64,000 bases of DNA from Flavobacterium sp. UBA7680 (GTDB taxonomy: Bacteria; Bacteroidota; Bacteroidia; Flavobacteriales; Flavobacteriaceae). The notes under the pieces were generated by a model. The model had not been told where the DNA came from and searched no databases. It was given only the letters and a program-made list of their open reading frames with translations. Positions 42,801 through 50,941 of the stretch are shown in pieces. Each line of letters begins with the position of its first letter. The stretch's first letter is position 1. Position numbers and translations under genes: made by a program. Location of the stretch: NCBI RefSeq assembly GCF_002482975.1, contig NZ_DLHA01000032.1:328304-392303 (forward strand). Direction: 5' to 3'.

Positions 42801-43153
42801 GATTTAGAAACTTTAGACGCAGCTGTTTTTTGAATTAAAACTAATTTTCCGTTAATGTTATAATTGAAATTAGCTTTTTTTGAAAGATCACTCAAAATTG
42901 ATGTAACCGATTCTTTACTATAATCCACAACATATGATGTATTATCGGCAATTACAGCTTGTCCGTAACTGAATTTATAGTCAGTCTGCTGGCTTAATTT
43001 TGAAAAAATAGAAACAAGTGTAGCTTTTTCTATTTTATTTTCTACTTTTGATTTTTTTAAGATAGTTTTACTAAAACCACTCTGAATGGTTAGTAACGCT
43101 AGTACTAAAAAGATGAAACTCTTTAGATTTAGATAAGAAGGTTTAAAATACAT
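39872..43153 (-). CDS. SusC/RagA-family TonB-dependent transporter with STN domain
   Basis: 1093 aa. Signal peptide about 1-28. Residues about 50-108 are an STN (secretin/TonB N-terminal) domain (FSKLSQQTDYKFSYG, GKLVLIQ). Then follow a carboxypeptidase-D-like domain (about 122-195), the plug (DVTGAVTQLEA, GVRVVNTSGEPGAGVNVTIRG, ASAAAIYGARGSNGVVLVTTKKG) and a 22-strand barrel ending TFSFGATLKL. The STN domain normally signals to FecR when ligand is bound, and fecR and a sigma gene lie directly upstream. It imports a glycan or other large nutrient. Confidence 0.95.
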   Translation of the reverse strand: MYFKPSYLNLKSFIFLVLALLTIQSGFSKTILKKSKVENKIEKATLVSIFSKLSQQTDYKFSYGQAVIADNTSYVVDYSKESVTSILSDLSKKANFNYNINGKLVLIQKTAASKVSKSVDAEKIKVKGKIVDENNVPMPGVTILEATTKNAAVSNFDGEFELSVEEGKTLEVAYLGYKTKTVTAQKGFMTIQLEPNTSELSEVLVVGYGKQSKKDVTGAVTQLEAANFKQGVNVSVDNLIQGKVAGVRVVNTSGEPGAGVNVTIRGVGSIRSGSTPLFVVDGMPLTNDDVSPSGSNVGFGNSSAKNPLNFLNTSDIESITVLKDASAAAIYGARGSNGVVLVTTKKGSKGEGTLTVDSYMGVSTVANKLDVLSASQYRGAIKDKAFDHGGNTDWQDVIYRSAVTKNNALSFAKQTESGNYYASVAQMDQEGVIRNSNFKRLSGRINAAESFLDNKRLKVKMNLTASETKDDGVPTSDDGGSNGQLIVHTLMANPTRSVFDANGNYTNFNMNAHYNPAYLLSIYEDQTRTLRVLGNFEASLRIIDGLEYKLNVGIDRSTAERNTTIYPNVTDLNPKGKYVQNNLDSKNSLVEHYLTYNVSLDKHKIEALGGFSYQKFERSGTSFSIDGIAAQGVGIKPSINPGFAGIQSGTTGYAQENELQSYFGRLNYSFNDKYLFTASMRADGSTRFGDNNKYGYFPSFALGWNISKESFLEDATAINNLKLRASWGQTGNQEVQNKLTKASYSLSGPDGYYLYDDLNLVNGVSVTRTANPDLKWEVVTQYNVGLDFSLWNDKLYGTVDYFNKTTTDAILNVPSSPLKPTTTVWTNIDGKIVNKGFEIMLGSKIVDTKDFSWNVDANGATLNNKIEDLPVSEILTGTISGPGQSGVNANIYKSGYAAGSFYLLQHVGFDDKGGNIFKDQNGDGKIDNSDRIIIEGALPTFYYGFNSDMRYKNFSFSFSIIGQTGGYLLNNTGLNALNINNLASDRNVATGYYESGANPTNSPILSTLFLEKSDFIRLNAARIGYNFDLKGLNWINGLTLYVTGNNLITITNYTGYDPLINSPKSSGGNQSIGIDYAAYPTSRTFSFGATLKL

Positions 43154-43227
43154 GATTTAAGTTATTGGTTTTTTTACGATACTTAATTATTAATGGCAGT
43201 TGTTCTCAGCAACTGCTTTTTTTGTTT

Positions 43228-44157
43228 TTAATCCACTTTTACTATTTCGTCATAAACTTTGAATTTTAGGTTTGTGATATAATTTATTTGTTCTAAAACA
43301 TTCTCTAATGTTGCGTCTTTCTTAATAAATACCGTTAAAGGCATTGCTAATACTTGTTCATTATTGTATTGAAATGAAACTCCGTATTTATATTGTAAAA
43401 TGGTGATAACGTGTTTAAGTGTAGTCTGATCCAGAGTCACATCTGTATTGTACCAATTGACCAAAAATGATTTATCAGCCAGTTGTTTGGTCAGTTTTTG
43501 TGATTGAAAAAGTGCTTCTTCATTTGGAACTAAATCAACGCTCTGCCCTTTTGAAGTCACATTTACTTTTCCGGTTACAACAATGACTTCACATTTTGAT
43601 TTTGACATTTGAATGTGAAATGAAGTTCCCACAACTCTCGTTTTAAGCTCGCCCGAAGTGATGATGAAAGGATGTTTTTTGTCTTTGGCAATTTCAAAAA
43701 AGGCATTTCCTTTTAATAAAACGACTTTTCTTTCGTCGCCTTCGAATTTTTCAGGATACTGAAATGATGAGTTTGCTGCCAGATAAATTTTCGAGCCGTC
43801 ACTTAATTTGATAGATTTGGGATTCGATGACGTTTTAAATGATAATTGTTTTTCTTTTGCAAAATCAGGCTTAAAGAAAAAACCTAAACCAGCAAGAAAA
43901 AGAATACTGGCAGCAGCCATATATTTTAGGTACGGATTGAAATTGAATGCTTTTTTATGTACAATTCGAAGTTGAATTCCGTCGTATATATTTTTAGAAA
44001 CTTCAACAGAATTTCCCATTGAAGATTCATCCCATTTTGAATTTTGGTATTCGCTTAAAGCAAAATTATTCAGCAGATTTTCTTCTGCCTCTGAAGTTTT
44101 ATTTCGAGAACTTTTATCTATAAGATATTCTAAACTATGCTTGATTCTTTTTATCAT
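43228..44157 (-). CDS. FecR-family anti-sigma factor
   Basis: 309 aa. Cytoplasmic N-terminal part, one membrane helix at about 79-97 (MAAASILFLAGLGFFF), then the FecR domain (LSDGSKIYLAANSSFQYPEKFEGDERKVVLL in pieces) and a C-terminal DUF4974-like domain (YGVSFQYNN) that meets the SusC STN domain. It transmits the nutrient signal to the sigma factor. The gene lies between the sigma gene (83-bp gap) and susC (74 bp). Confidence 0.9.
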   Translation of the reverse strand: MIKRIKHSLEYLIDKSSRNKTSEAEENLLNNFALSEYQNSKWDESSMGNSVEVSKNIYDGIQLRIVHKKAFNFNPYLKYMAAASILFLAGLGFFFKPDFAKEKQLSFKTSSNPKSIKLSDGSKIYLAANSSFQYPEKFEGDERKVVLLKGNAFFEIAKDKKHPFIITSGELKTRVVGTSFHIQMSKSKCEVIVVTGKVNVTSKGQSVDLVPNEEALFQSQKLTKQLADKSFLVNWYNTDVTLDQTTLKHVITILQYKYGVSFQYNNEQVLAMPLTVFIKKDATLENVLEQINYITNLKFKVYDEIVKVD

Positions 44158-44240
44158 AATACTTATTGTTACCTATAAGTACCGAAAGTTTAAAATCGTA
44201 CTATCCGGAAATATTATGAAACCATTAACAGAAAGTTATC

Positions 44241-44765
44241 TTAAAAATTTTGTTTAAAAAAGATAATTGGAGCTATCCAGACCAGATCTTTCAAGCCTTC
44301 ACGTAATTTTTTTAATGCCGATGAAATTTGGTTTTTCACCGTTTGTTTTGAAATTCCAAGTTCTTCTGCAATTTGATCAATTGACATATCTTGAAATTTA
44401 TACATTAATAAAACCTCTTTTCTTTTTTCAGGAAGTTGGTCTAATAAGGAATAAAGTAAATCCATTACTTCGGGATCGATTGACTGAAAGTTGTCGATAA
44501 TGTAATCTTCAAATTTATCTTCCATAATCGTCTTGTCGAACCGATTATTTTGATAATGTTTGAAGATCTGATTTTTTACTGCTCTAAATAAATAAGGTTC
44601 GATTGCATTGATATTTAAATCGTCTTTTCGTTCCCATAAATCAATAAAAACATCCTGAACAATATTCTGCGCCAAGTCTTTATCCTGAGTCATCGTATAG
44701 GAGAAGGCATTGAGTTTCTGCCAGTAATCAGTATACGTTTTTTCAAAAATTTCAGGATTCTTCAT
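44241..44765 (-). CDS. ECF RNA polymerase sigma-70 factor
   Basis: 174 aa. Region 2 (DKDLAQNIVQDVFIDLWERKDDL) and region 4 (KRKEVLLMYKFQDMSIDQIAEELGISKQTVKNQIS) are complete. The family is the Bacteroidota FecI-like group that pairs with FecR. It probably activates the downstream susCD genes when FecR releases it. First gene of the locus. No Bacteroidota housekeeping box was evident in its 265-bp upstream gap. Confidence 0.92.
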   Translation of the reverse strand: MKNPEIFEKTYTDYWQKLNAFSYTMTQDKDLAQNIVQDVFIDLWERKDDLNINAIEPYLFRAVKNQIFKHYQNNRFDKTIMEDKFEDYIIDNFQSIDPEVMDLLYSLLDQLPEKRKEVLLMYKFQDMSIDQIAEELGISKQTVKNQISSALKKLREGLKDLVWIAPIIFFKQNF

Positions 44766-45030
44766 TGGTTATTTTAATCGTATTAATTGATGTAAAATAA
44801 GGAAATGTTATACCAATAGTTTTTGCCTGAAAGTTATCTTTAAATTAAATTTTGAATTGTTTTGTTTTATTAATACTACGATTTTCGGGCAAAAATGATA
44901 ATCGATTTGCTATTTCTTTTCGTTTAGCTAACACAAAAATTAAATTGCGGCGCTACATTAGTAATCTCTAAAATGCAATTCTCTCTTGCTGCGTCTCCAT
45001 ACTTTTTAATCCTAATTTCATCTAAAAATC

Positions 45031-46098
45031 ATGAAACAAATTTTGTTTGCATTGCTTTTTGCCGGGACAGTACAATTGAGTCAAGCGCAAAATGAGAATT
45101 TAAAAATTAACCAGATACAAGTTATTGGTTCGCACAACAGTTATCGTCATAATATCGAACCTGACTTATTCAATTTCATTCAGGCCAAAGATACTACACG
45201 TTCGCTAAAAGGTTTACAATACACACACATCAGCCTTACAGATCAGTTAAATAAAGGTTTACGCCAATTAGAAATTGATGTTCAAGGGGATGCTCAAGGC
45301 GGAAAATTTGTACACCCAAAAGGTCTTGACATTGTAAAATCACAAGAAGCTTATGACCCAAATGGAGAAATGAAAAAACCGGGTTTTAAAGTTTTTCATA
45401 TGATAGATATCGATTTTAGAACTTCTTGCTACACGCTTCAGGGCTGTCTTGCAGAACTAAAAAAATGGTCTGACGCAAATCCTGATCACGTTCCGGTTTT
45501 TATTACTTTAGAACCAAAAGACGATGACAGCTACTTGGGAACAAAAGCGGAGAAATTCACGTCTGAACTTTTTGATGCTTTAGATAAAGAACTTCGTAAA
45601 GGTTTAGGGAATAAGCTTATTACGCCAGATATGGTTCGTGGAAAATACAAAACGCTTGAAGAAGCGGTTTTAAACAATAACTGGCCAACACTGAAAAAAG
45701 CAAAAGGTAAATTCTTGTTTATTTTGGATAATAACGGAGCAAAAAGAGATTTATACGCTTTAAACCATCCGTCATTAAAAGGACGCGCGGTTTTCATCAA
45801 CGCGGAGCCTGGGAAACCAGAAGCCGCAACAATATTCAGAAATAATCCTGAAGATGCTACAATTGCCGATTTAGTTAAAAAAGGCTACATTATAAGAACG
45901 AGAGCCGATGCTGATACCAAAGAAGCAAGAGCAAATGATTACACGCATTTCAACGCTGCAAAAACTTCAGGCGCGCAAATCATCACTACTGATTATTACC
46001 TGCCAAGTACTTTCTTTAATTCTCCTTATCAAATTAAATATGATGATGGGACTTTTGTGAGAGTTGATCCGGTTAACGGTACTCCTTCAGGGAAGTAG
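45031..46098 (+). CDS. Secreted PI-specific phospholipase C-like phosphodiesterase
   Basis: 355 aa. Signal peptide about 1-19 (VQLSQA|Q). GSHNSYRH (His35) is the first catalytic His of the PI-PLC barrel; LRQLEIDVQGDAQGG and FHMIDIDFRTSCYTL contain later active-site residues, and FITLEPKDDD and IITTDYYLPS fit the Ca2+-dependent PLC-like subgroup. The type cleaves phosphodiesters of inositol lipids or related compounds. It is divergent from the sigma gene, with no direct operon link. An adjacent phosphoesterase gene suggests phosphate or lipid scavenging. Confidence 0.82.
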   Translation: MKQILFALLFAGTVQLSQAQNENLKINQIQVIGSHNSYRHNIEPDLFNFIQAKDTTRSLKGLQYTHISLTDQLNKGLRQLEIDVQGDAQGGKFVHPKGLDIVKSQEAYDPNGEMKKPGFKVFHMIDIDFRTSCYTLQGCLAELKKWSDANPDHVPVFITLEPKDDDSYLGTKAEKFTSELFDALDKELRKGLGNKLITPDMVRGKYKTLEEAVLNNNWPTLKKAKGKFLFILDNNGAKRDLYALNHPSLKGRAVFINAEPGKPEAATIFRNNPEDATIADLVKKGYIIRTRADADTKEARANDYTHFNAAKTSGAQIITTDYYLPSTFFNSPYQIKYDDGTFVRVDPVNGTPSGK

Positions 46099-46150
46099 AT
46101 TTAGTTTACAGTCGCAGTCACAGTTTTCAGGTTGTGGCTGTGATTTTTTT

Positions 46151-46328
46151 AACGCAAAGGGCGCAAAGGTTTTTCGCAAAGTTTGCAAAGCTTTTTTAAA
46201 GAAGATTTTATAAAAATCAAAGTTCACAAAGCTTTATCAATAACAGCTTTGTGAACTTAAGTTTATTAATAAACACTTACTAAAACCTTTGCAAACTTTG
46301 TGAAAAACCTTTGCGTACTTTGCGTTAA
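46151..46328. repeat. Long inverted repeat of GCAAAG words
   Basis: The left arm is AACGCAAAGGGCGCAAAGG-type words (from 46151); the right arm is their complement ending TTTGCGTTAAAA (to about 46328). The centre has another inverted pair, TTCACAAAGCTTT and AGCTTTGTGAA. No coding frame. Same word style as 50265-50412 and 34447-34481. Confidence 0.65.
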
Positions 46329-46364
46329 AAACTTTGTATGCGTTAAAAATATATACAAAACAAC

Positions 46365-46399
46365 AAACCCGACAGGTTTTTTTAAAACCTGTCGGGTTT
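46365..46399. terminator. Bidirectional palindrome/terminator
   Basis: Perfect 16-bp stem AAACCCGACAGGTTTT with its complement and a TTT loop, between the converging PI-PLC and phosphoesterase genes. It belongs to the same GACAGGTTTT palindrome family as 5596-5632. Confidence 0.75.
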
Positions 46400-46417
46400 A
46401 GCTTTTACGGTTAAAAA

Positions 46418-48343
46418 TTACTTTAAACTTTTAACTTCACCCGTTTTCAAATCAACTGTAAAATGATCCGCAGGAACTTCGTGCATGAATTTGTTAAAGA
46501 TGTCAAGAAACAATTTCATTTGTTTTTGCAAAGGTTTAGAAGCTTCTTCTTTAGAATTCTCTAAATACAACTTCGATAAAACTTTATACGCTGCAACACG
46601 TTTTTCTCCAACATCAACTAGAGCCAATTCATCAGCGCTTCTAAAACGGTAAAAGTCAATTAAAAGATCATTTCCTGTCCAGTTAAAATCTTCTTTTTTT
46701 AGATTGTTTTGAGCTAAAATTTGTTCCGATTTCAATTCAGCTTCGTTCCATTCTTTTTGGAATTGTGATTTGTTTTTCAGAATAAAATCAAAATCTTTAT
46801 CGGATTGAATATTCACCAAAACCAATAAATCATTAGCCGAAACATTCAGAATAAAATCCTTAAAAGCAGAAGGCCAGTCATCTGACAAAAATCTCAAACG
46901 AACCAATTCCTTCAAATGAAAATCGGTGAAATCGTGGTAATTTTTAGTTTTTAGAATATCGATATTCCAAATGTCTTTTGTGTTTTGACTTTGTAAAAAC
47001 TGATATTCCATTTTATACAAATCAAAAAGATCATCAAATCCCTTAACCTCATCAATTGTAATAGTTTGAATATCTACCAGATTATCTTTTTTGATTGTCA
47101 ATAATTTATAAGCCGGAATATAAGCTGCAAGCGACGGTGTTTGAATATTAACCAAAGTATTACCTTTTGCAGTTGTACGCAATCCTGTATCATTGATATG
47201 CATATGTCCGCCAAAATGAATCTTCAATCCCGCATCGGCAAAAACTTGCGCTACTTCTTCAACTGGAACGCGGTTTAGTTGCCATTTATTCGGACCTAAT
47301 AATTCTTTTATTTCCGCGGAAGCGTCATCATTAAAATCAATCATTGGAAAATGACTGAAAGCAACCAAAGTTTTTCCGCGAAGTTTGGCTTCCGCCGAAA
47401 TATCCTGAACCCATTTTATAAGGTGTTTTTTGTTTGATAGTACATTATTATAACCTGTACTTGCTTCAGAATAACTTTTAGAATCTTTTGGATCGCCATC
47501 GGTTTTCTTCGGAATATAAACGTTTCCGTCAATTGCCATTAACCAAAGTCCGTCGATTGGTTCCACAACATAACTTACATCCGGAACTTCAAATCCAGGC
47601 GCTACATTGTAAACTCTTTTGGTTAATTGTGAAGCTTCAACAGCTTTTTTGTAATTGTAGTTTTGAGAATTATAACTGGCAAAAGGAGTCGACCAGAATT
47701 TATATTTTTTATTCGGATAAAAACCGAAGTTTTGCAGATCATTGGTTATGCCTAAATAACCCATTTTAGCAATATCGGCTGTTATGACAACTGGCTGTTC
47801 GATATTCATGTTTGGCTTATACATGCCGTCTTTGCTAAAAATGGGTTGGCTTTTTCCTTCTTTTCCTAAAAAATCTTCTTTTCCCGATTCCTGAGCAAAT
47901 GGTCCAACCGGATCATGATTTCCGGTCGTTATAAAAAATTCAATACCGTATTTTTTTTGGTACTGATCTAAAATTTTCTTCAATCCGCGCACGTGTATCG
48001 GCTGTCCGTCATCGGTGTAATCGCCAGGAAGTGCAACATATTTTATTTTTCTTTTTGCAATATCTTCAAGAGCCGCGATGAAGGCAAAATAATTTTCATT
48101 GAAAATTCTCGTCGAATGTAACTGCGAGGCCATCGTTCTTATTAACGCATATTTTCCGGTTTTGGTATTCAAAACACCTTTAAATTCATTATCAGAAAAG
48201 CTTCCAAACAAATCCTGAAGGTGAACGTCAGATAAAAATGCAACCTGAACGCCGTCTAAATTCTTTTGGTTTTGGGCTGAAATGGTGTGATTGAAGAATA
48301 TTATAAAGAGTATAATTATTGGCGAAGTAAATTTTAAATTCAT
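46418..48343 (-). CDS. Exported calcineurin-like metallophosphoesterase
   Basis: 641 aa. Signal peptide about 1-23 (HTISA|Q). All motifs are present: FLSDVHLQ (Asp39, His41), PGDYTDDGQ, TTGNHDPVG, FSHFPM and GGHMHIND. The catalytic domain takes about residues 30-420; a 200-residue C-terminal helical region is of unknown role. It hydrolyses phosphomono- or diesters with a two-metal site. Near the PI-PLC gene it may release phosphate from lipids or nucleotides. Confidence 0.88.
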   Translation of the reverse strand: MNLKFTSPIIILFIIFFNHTISAQNQKNLDGVQVAFLSDVHLQDLFGSFSDNEFKGVLNTKTGKYALIRTMASQLHSTRIFNENYFAFIAALEDIAKRKIKYVALPGDYTDDGQPIHVRGLKKILDQYQKKYGIEFFITTGNHDPVGPFAQESGKEDFLGKEGKSQPIFSKDGMYKPNMNIEQPVVITADIAKMGYLGITNDLQNFGFYPNKKYKFWSTPFASYNSQNYNYKKAVEASQLTKRVYNVAPGFEVPDVSYVVEPIDGLWLMAIDGNVYIPKKTDGDPKDSKSYSEASTGYNNVLSNKKHLIKWVQDISAEAKLRGKTLVAFSHFPMIDFNDDASAEIKELLGPNKWQLNRVPVEEVAQVFADAGLKIHFGGHMHINDTGLRTTAKGNTLVNIQTPSLAAYIPAYKLLTIKKDNLVDIQTITIDEVKGFDDLFDLYKMEYQFLQSQNTKDIWNIDILKTKNYHDFTDFHLKELVRLRFLSDDWPSAFKDFILNVSANDLLVLVNIQSDKDFDFILKNKSQFQKEWNEAELKSEQILAQNNLKKEDFNWTGNDLLIDFYRFRSADELALVDVGEKRVAAYKVLSKLYLENSKEEASKPLQKQMKLFLDIFNKFMHEVPADHFTVDLKTGEVKSLK

Positions 48344-48430
48344 AGGTTGTAAGCTTTTGCAAAATGGGGAATTTATTAAAAGTAATAAGCAGCAATTTTA
48401 TCAATTTAAAGATGAAATGAGTTTATGTTA

Positions 48431-48490
48431 TTGTTATCGAATGATAATGTTTTGTAATTTTGATTAAATATGAGTCTGCAGATTCATATT
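48431..48490 (+). promoter_or_regulatory. Promoter and dyad of the Crp-like gene
   Basis: TTG (48431-48433) and TAATTTTG (48455-48462) fit the -33/-7 pattern with a 21-bp gap. Just downstream, AATATGAGTCTG and CAGATTCATATT (48467-48490) form a 24-bp dyad with one mismatch, placed around the transcription start, suggesting autoregulation. Confidence 0.5.
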
Positions 48491-48507
48491 TTTAAAATTA
48501 AATAAAG

Positions 48508-49095
48508 ATGACAGAATATCAGGGTTTGATAAATCACCTGCTAAACAGAGTACAGCTTTCTGAAGAAGAACTTAATCAATTCATTTCTGAATTTAAAATT
48601 ACAAAAGTTAAGAAAAGGCAATTTATAGTACAGCCCGATTTTACAGCAAAATATAGAAGTTATGTTGTAAAAGGTGCTTTACGAGCTTATGTTGTAAATG
48701 ATGAAGGTCATGAACATACGATTGCTTTTGCAATTGAAGATTGGTGGATTTCAGATTACAATAGTTACATTTATCAACAGCCGGCAACAATGTTTGTTAT
48801 GGCTTTAGAAGATTCTGTTTTACTGCAGATAGATTTTGAAACTGAAACAAAATTAAAAGAAGCGAATCCCAAATTTGAAACTTTTTTTCGCATAACTGCT
48901 GAACGTACTGCAGCTTTTTTTCAACGCCGAATCATTACAAATCTTACTTCTTCGGCAGAAAAGCGTTACGATAATTTTATTACTCAATTTCCTTTAATAG
49001 CAAAACGTATACCTCAATATGCGCTGGCTTCTTATTTAGGTATGTCGACAGAATTTCTTTCGAAAATACGAAATAACAGATTGAAAAAAAGTTAA
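48508..49095 (+). CDS. Crp/Fnr-family cyclic-nucleotide-binding-like regulator
   Basis: 195 aa. N-terminal beta-barrel (about 20-115: RQFIVQPDFTAKYRSYVVKGALRAYVV, AIEDWWISDYNSY in pieces) and a C-terminal HTH (QYALASYLGMSTEFLSKIRNNR). The phosphate-binding RxS segment of cAMP receptors is absent, as is usual in this Bacteroidota subgroup, so ligand binding is unclear. It precedes a damaged reductase gene by 90 bp on the same strand, the usual regulator-target arrangement. Confidence 0.85.
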   Translation: MTEYQGLINHLLNRVQLSEEELNQFISEFKITKVKKRQFIVQPDFTAKYRSYVVKGALRAYVVNDEGHEHTIAFAIEDWWISDYNSYIYQQPATMFVMALEDSVLLQIDFETETKLKEANPKFETFFRITAERTAAFFQRRIITNLTSSAEKRYDNFITQFPLIAKRIPQYALASYLGMSTEFLSKIRNNRLKKS

Positions 49096-49185
49096 TCTAG
49101 TTCAACATTTTTTCATAATTTACTTCATTTTTAATCTTTTCGCACTGCCTGATCTTTGTAAAATAATTTTTAAATACAAAGAAAG

Positions 49186-50244
49186 ATGAATGCAAACAAA
49201 AATACAGCACTTGTTGTAGGCGCTAATGGTGTTATAGGAAAAAATCTTATTGATTATCTTTTATCTACAGAAAATTGGGAAGTTATTGGTTTGTCTAGAA
49301 ACAAAGGCAAAAACAGACCTAATCTAAAACATATTTCAGTTGATTAACTTGATGCTGAAAATAGCAAAAAACAGTTATCAGAGCTTAAAAATATTACTCA
49401 TATATTTTATACTGCCTATCAGGATCGTCCATCATGGTCTGAGCTTGTTGAACCAAATCTTACAATGCTAAAAAATGTGGTCGAAACAATTGAACCATTA
49501 TCTAAAAACTTACAGCATATTAGTTTAATGCAAGGATATAAAGTCTACGGAGCTCATCTGGGACCTTTTAAAACTCCTGCCAAAGAAACTGATGCAGGTC
49601 ACATGCCTCCGGAATTCAACATTGATCAACAGCAATATTTAGAAAGAATGAAACAGGGCAAAAATTGGAATTGGAGTGCTATTCGACCATCTGTTGTTGG
49701 TGGTACAGCATTAGGAAATCCAATGAATCTGGCGCTTTTAATTGCCGTTTATGCCTCAATCTCTAAAGAACTAAATCTTCCACTTCGATTTCCCGGAAAG
49801 GCAGGGGCTTATGATAAACTTATGGAAATGACTGATGCAGGATTATTAGCAAAAGCAACCGTTTGGGCAGCTACAAATCCGCAATGTGCTAACCAGGCTT
49901 TTAATATTACTAATGGCGATTTATTTCGATGGACAGAACTTTGGCCTAAAATTGCTTCTTATTTTGATATTCCTGTTGCACCGCCGCTGCAAATGGAATT
50001 AAAAACGATCATGGCTGATAAAAATAATTTATGGCAAAACATGCAGAAAAAATACAATTTAGAAAAGCATGATTATGAAAAATTGGCCGGCTGGGGCTTT
50101 GGGGATTTTGTTTTTTCTTGGGATTATGATTTTTTCGCAGATGGAACCAAAGCAAGACGCTTGGGTTTTTATGAATTTATAGATACCGAAGAAATGTTTT
50201 TTAGTCTTTTTGATCAACTGCGTCAAGAAAAGGTTATTCCTTAA
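49186..50244 (+). pseudogene. PRISE-type SDR reductase interrupted by a nonsense codon
   Basis: The ATG at 49186 opens VVGANGVIGKNLIDYL, the Rossmann loop of progesterone 5-beta-reductase-like (PRISE) proteins. Codon 54 is TAA (49345-49347), and the frame then continues without another stop to 50244 with FYTAYQDRPSWSELVEPN, HISLMQGYKVYGAHLGPFK, WNWSAIRPSVVGG and AFNITNGDLFRWTELWP. The full frame of 352 codons is normal length. A TTA-to-TAA change in the local context VDxLDAE is the simplest cause. It may be a real pseudogene or a sequencing error; an internal start at 49465 would lack the cofactor site. Confidence 0.8.
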
Positions 50245-50264
50245 TAAAAAAGGCTGTCATTTCT

Positions 50265-50412
50265 GTTTTTTTTTAACGCAAAGATCACAAAGATTTACGC
50301 TAAGTTCACGAAGATTTTTTAAGTAAGTTTTTAATAAGCTAAGATCAAAAAGCTTTACGAACTTCATTTAGCTGCGTTCAAAATATTATAAAATCTTAGC
50401 GTGCTTTGCGGA
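50265..50412. repeat. Imperfect inverted repeat of GCAAAG/AAGATC words
   Basis: ACGCAAAGATCACAAAGATTT and related words on the left (about 50274-50310) are complemented by AAATCTTAGCGTGCTTTGCG on the right (to about 50412). No gene. It is part of the 697-bp gap 50245-50941, which holds only repeats and a terminator. Confidence 0.55.
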
Positions 50413-50435
50413 ATTTTCGATTGATTAAAAAAAAA

Positions 50436-50597
50436 ATGTAGTCCCTACGGGACAATTATATGGGAATCGCTTTTTTTCTACCGATATTTAACCTCTATCG
50501 AGGTAAACTTACTACAATTTAGAAAACTCCGTTAGGAGTTAAATATCGGTAGAAAAAAAATATGACCATCCAATATATTTGTCCCATAGGGACTACA
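50436..50597. repeat. MITE-like element with TGTAGTCCCTA ends, copy A
   Basis: About 160 bp with perfect inverted ends TGTAGTCCCTA / TAGGGACTACA. Inside, TTTTTCTACCGATATTTAAC and its complement ATCGGTAGAAAAA form a second inverted pair around CCTCTATCGAGG and CTCCGTTAGGAG hairpins. No coding frame. A near-identical copy lies 50 bp on. Confidence 0.8.
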
Positions 50598-50646
50598 CTC
50601 TTAGCAATTACCGCATAAAAATCAAACGAATAATTTATTATAAAAA

Positions 50647-50807
50647 ATGTAGTCCTTACGAGACAATTATATGGGAATCGCTTTTTTTCTACCGATATTT
50701 AACCTCTATCGAGGTAAACTTACTACAATATAGAAAACTCCGTTAGGAGTTAAATATCGGTAGAAAAAAATATGACCATCCAATATATTTGTCCCGTAGG
50801 GACTATA
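50647..50807. repeat. MITE-like element, copy B
   Basis: About 161 bp, nearly identical to copy A and in the same orientation. The ends have drifted (TGTAGTCCTTA and TAGGGACTATA) and a few internal bases differ. The pair is a tandem duplication. Confidence 0.8.
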
Positions 50808-50867
50808 CGATAAAGAGATTTACCAAACTAAAATCAAATATTGTTATCGAACAAATATTGACAAAAA

Positions 50868-50893
50868 AAAGGCTGTCATTACTGACAGCCTTT
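50868..50893. terminator. Intrinsic terminator
   Basis: AAAGGCTGTCA-TTAC-TGACAGCCTTT, a perfect 11-bp stem, 48 bp past the metalloprotease stop. A fragment of the same stem (AAAAAGGCTGTCATT) occurs after the pseudogene near 50250. Confidence 0.85.
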
Positions 50894-50941
50894 ACATTAA
50901 AACCTAAAATTTAATGTATAAAACCATTATGGCGAAATGGA

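Noticed and set aside
38099..43153. Assigning a glycan to the SusCD pair
   Set aside because: No CAZyme is linked, and the SusCD sequence alone does not show specificity by eye.
50436..50807. Possible CRISPR array from repeated units
   Set aside because: Only two long units with inverted ends and no unique spacers of equal length; no cas genes.
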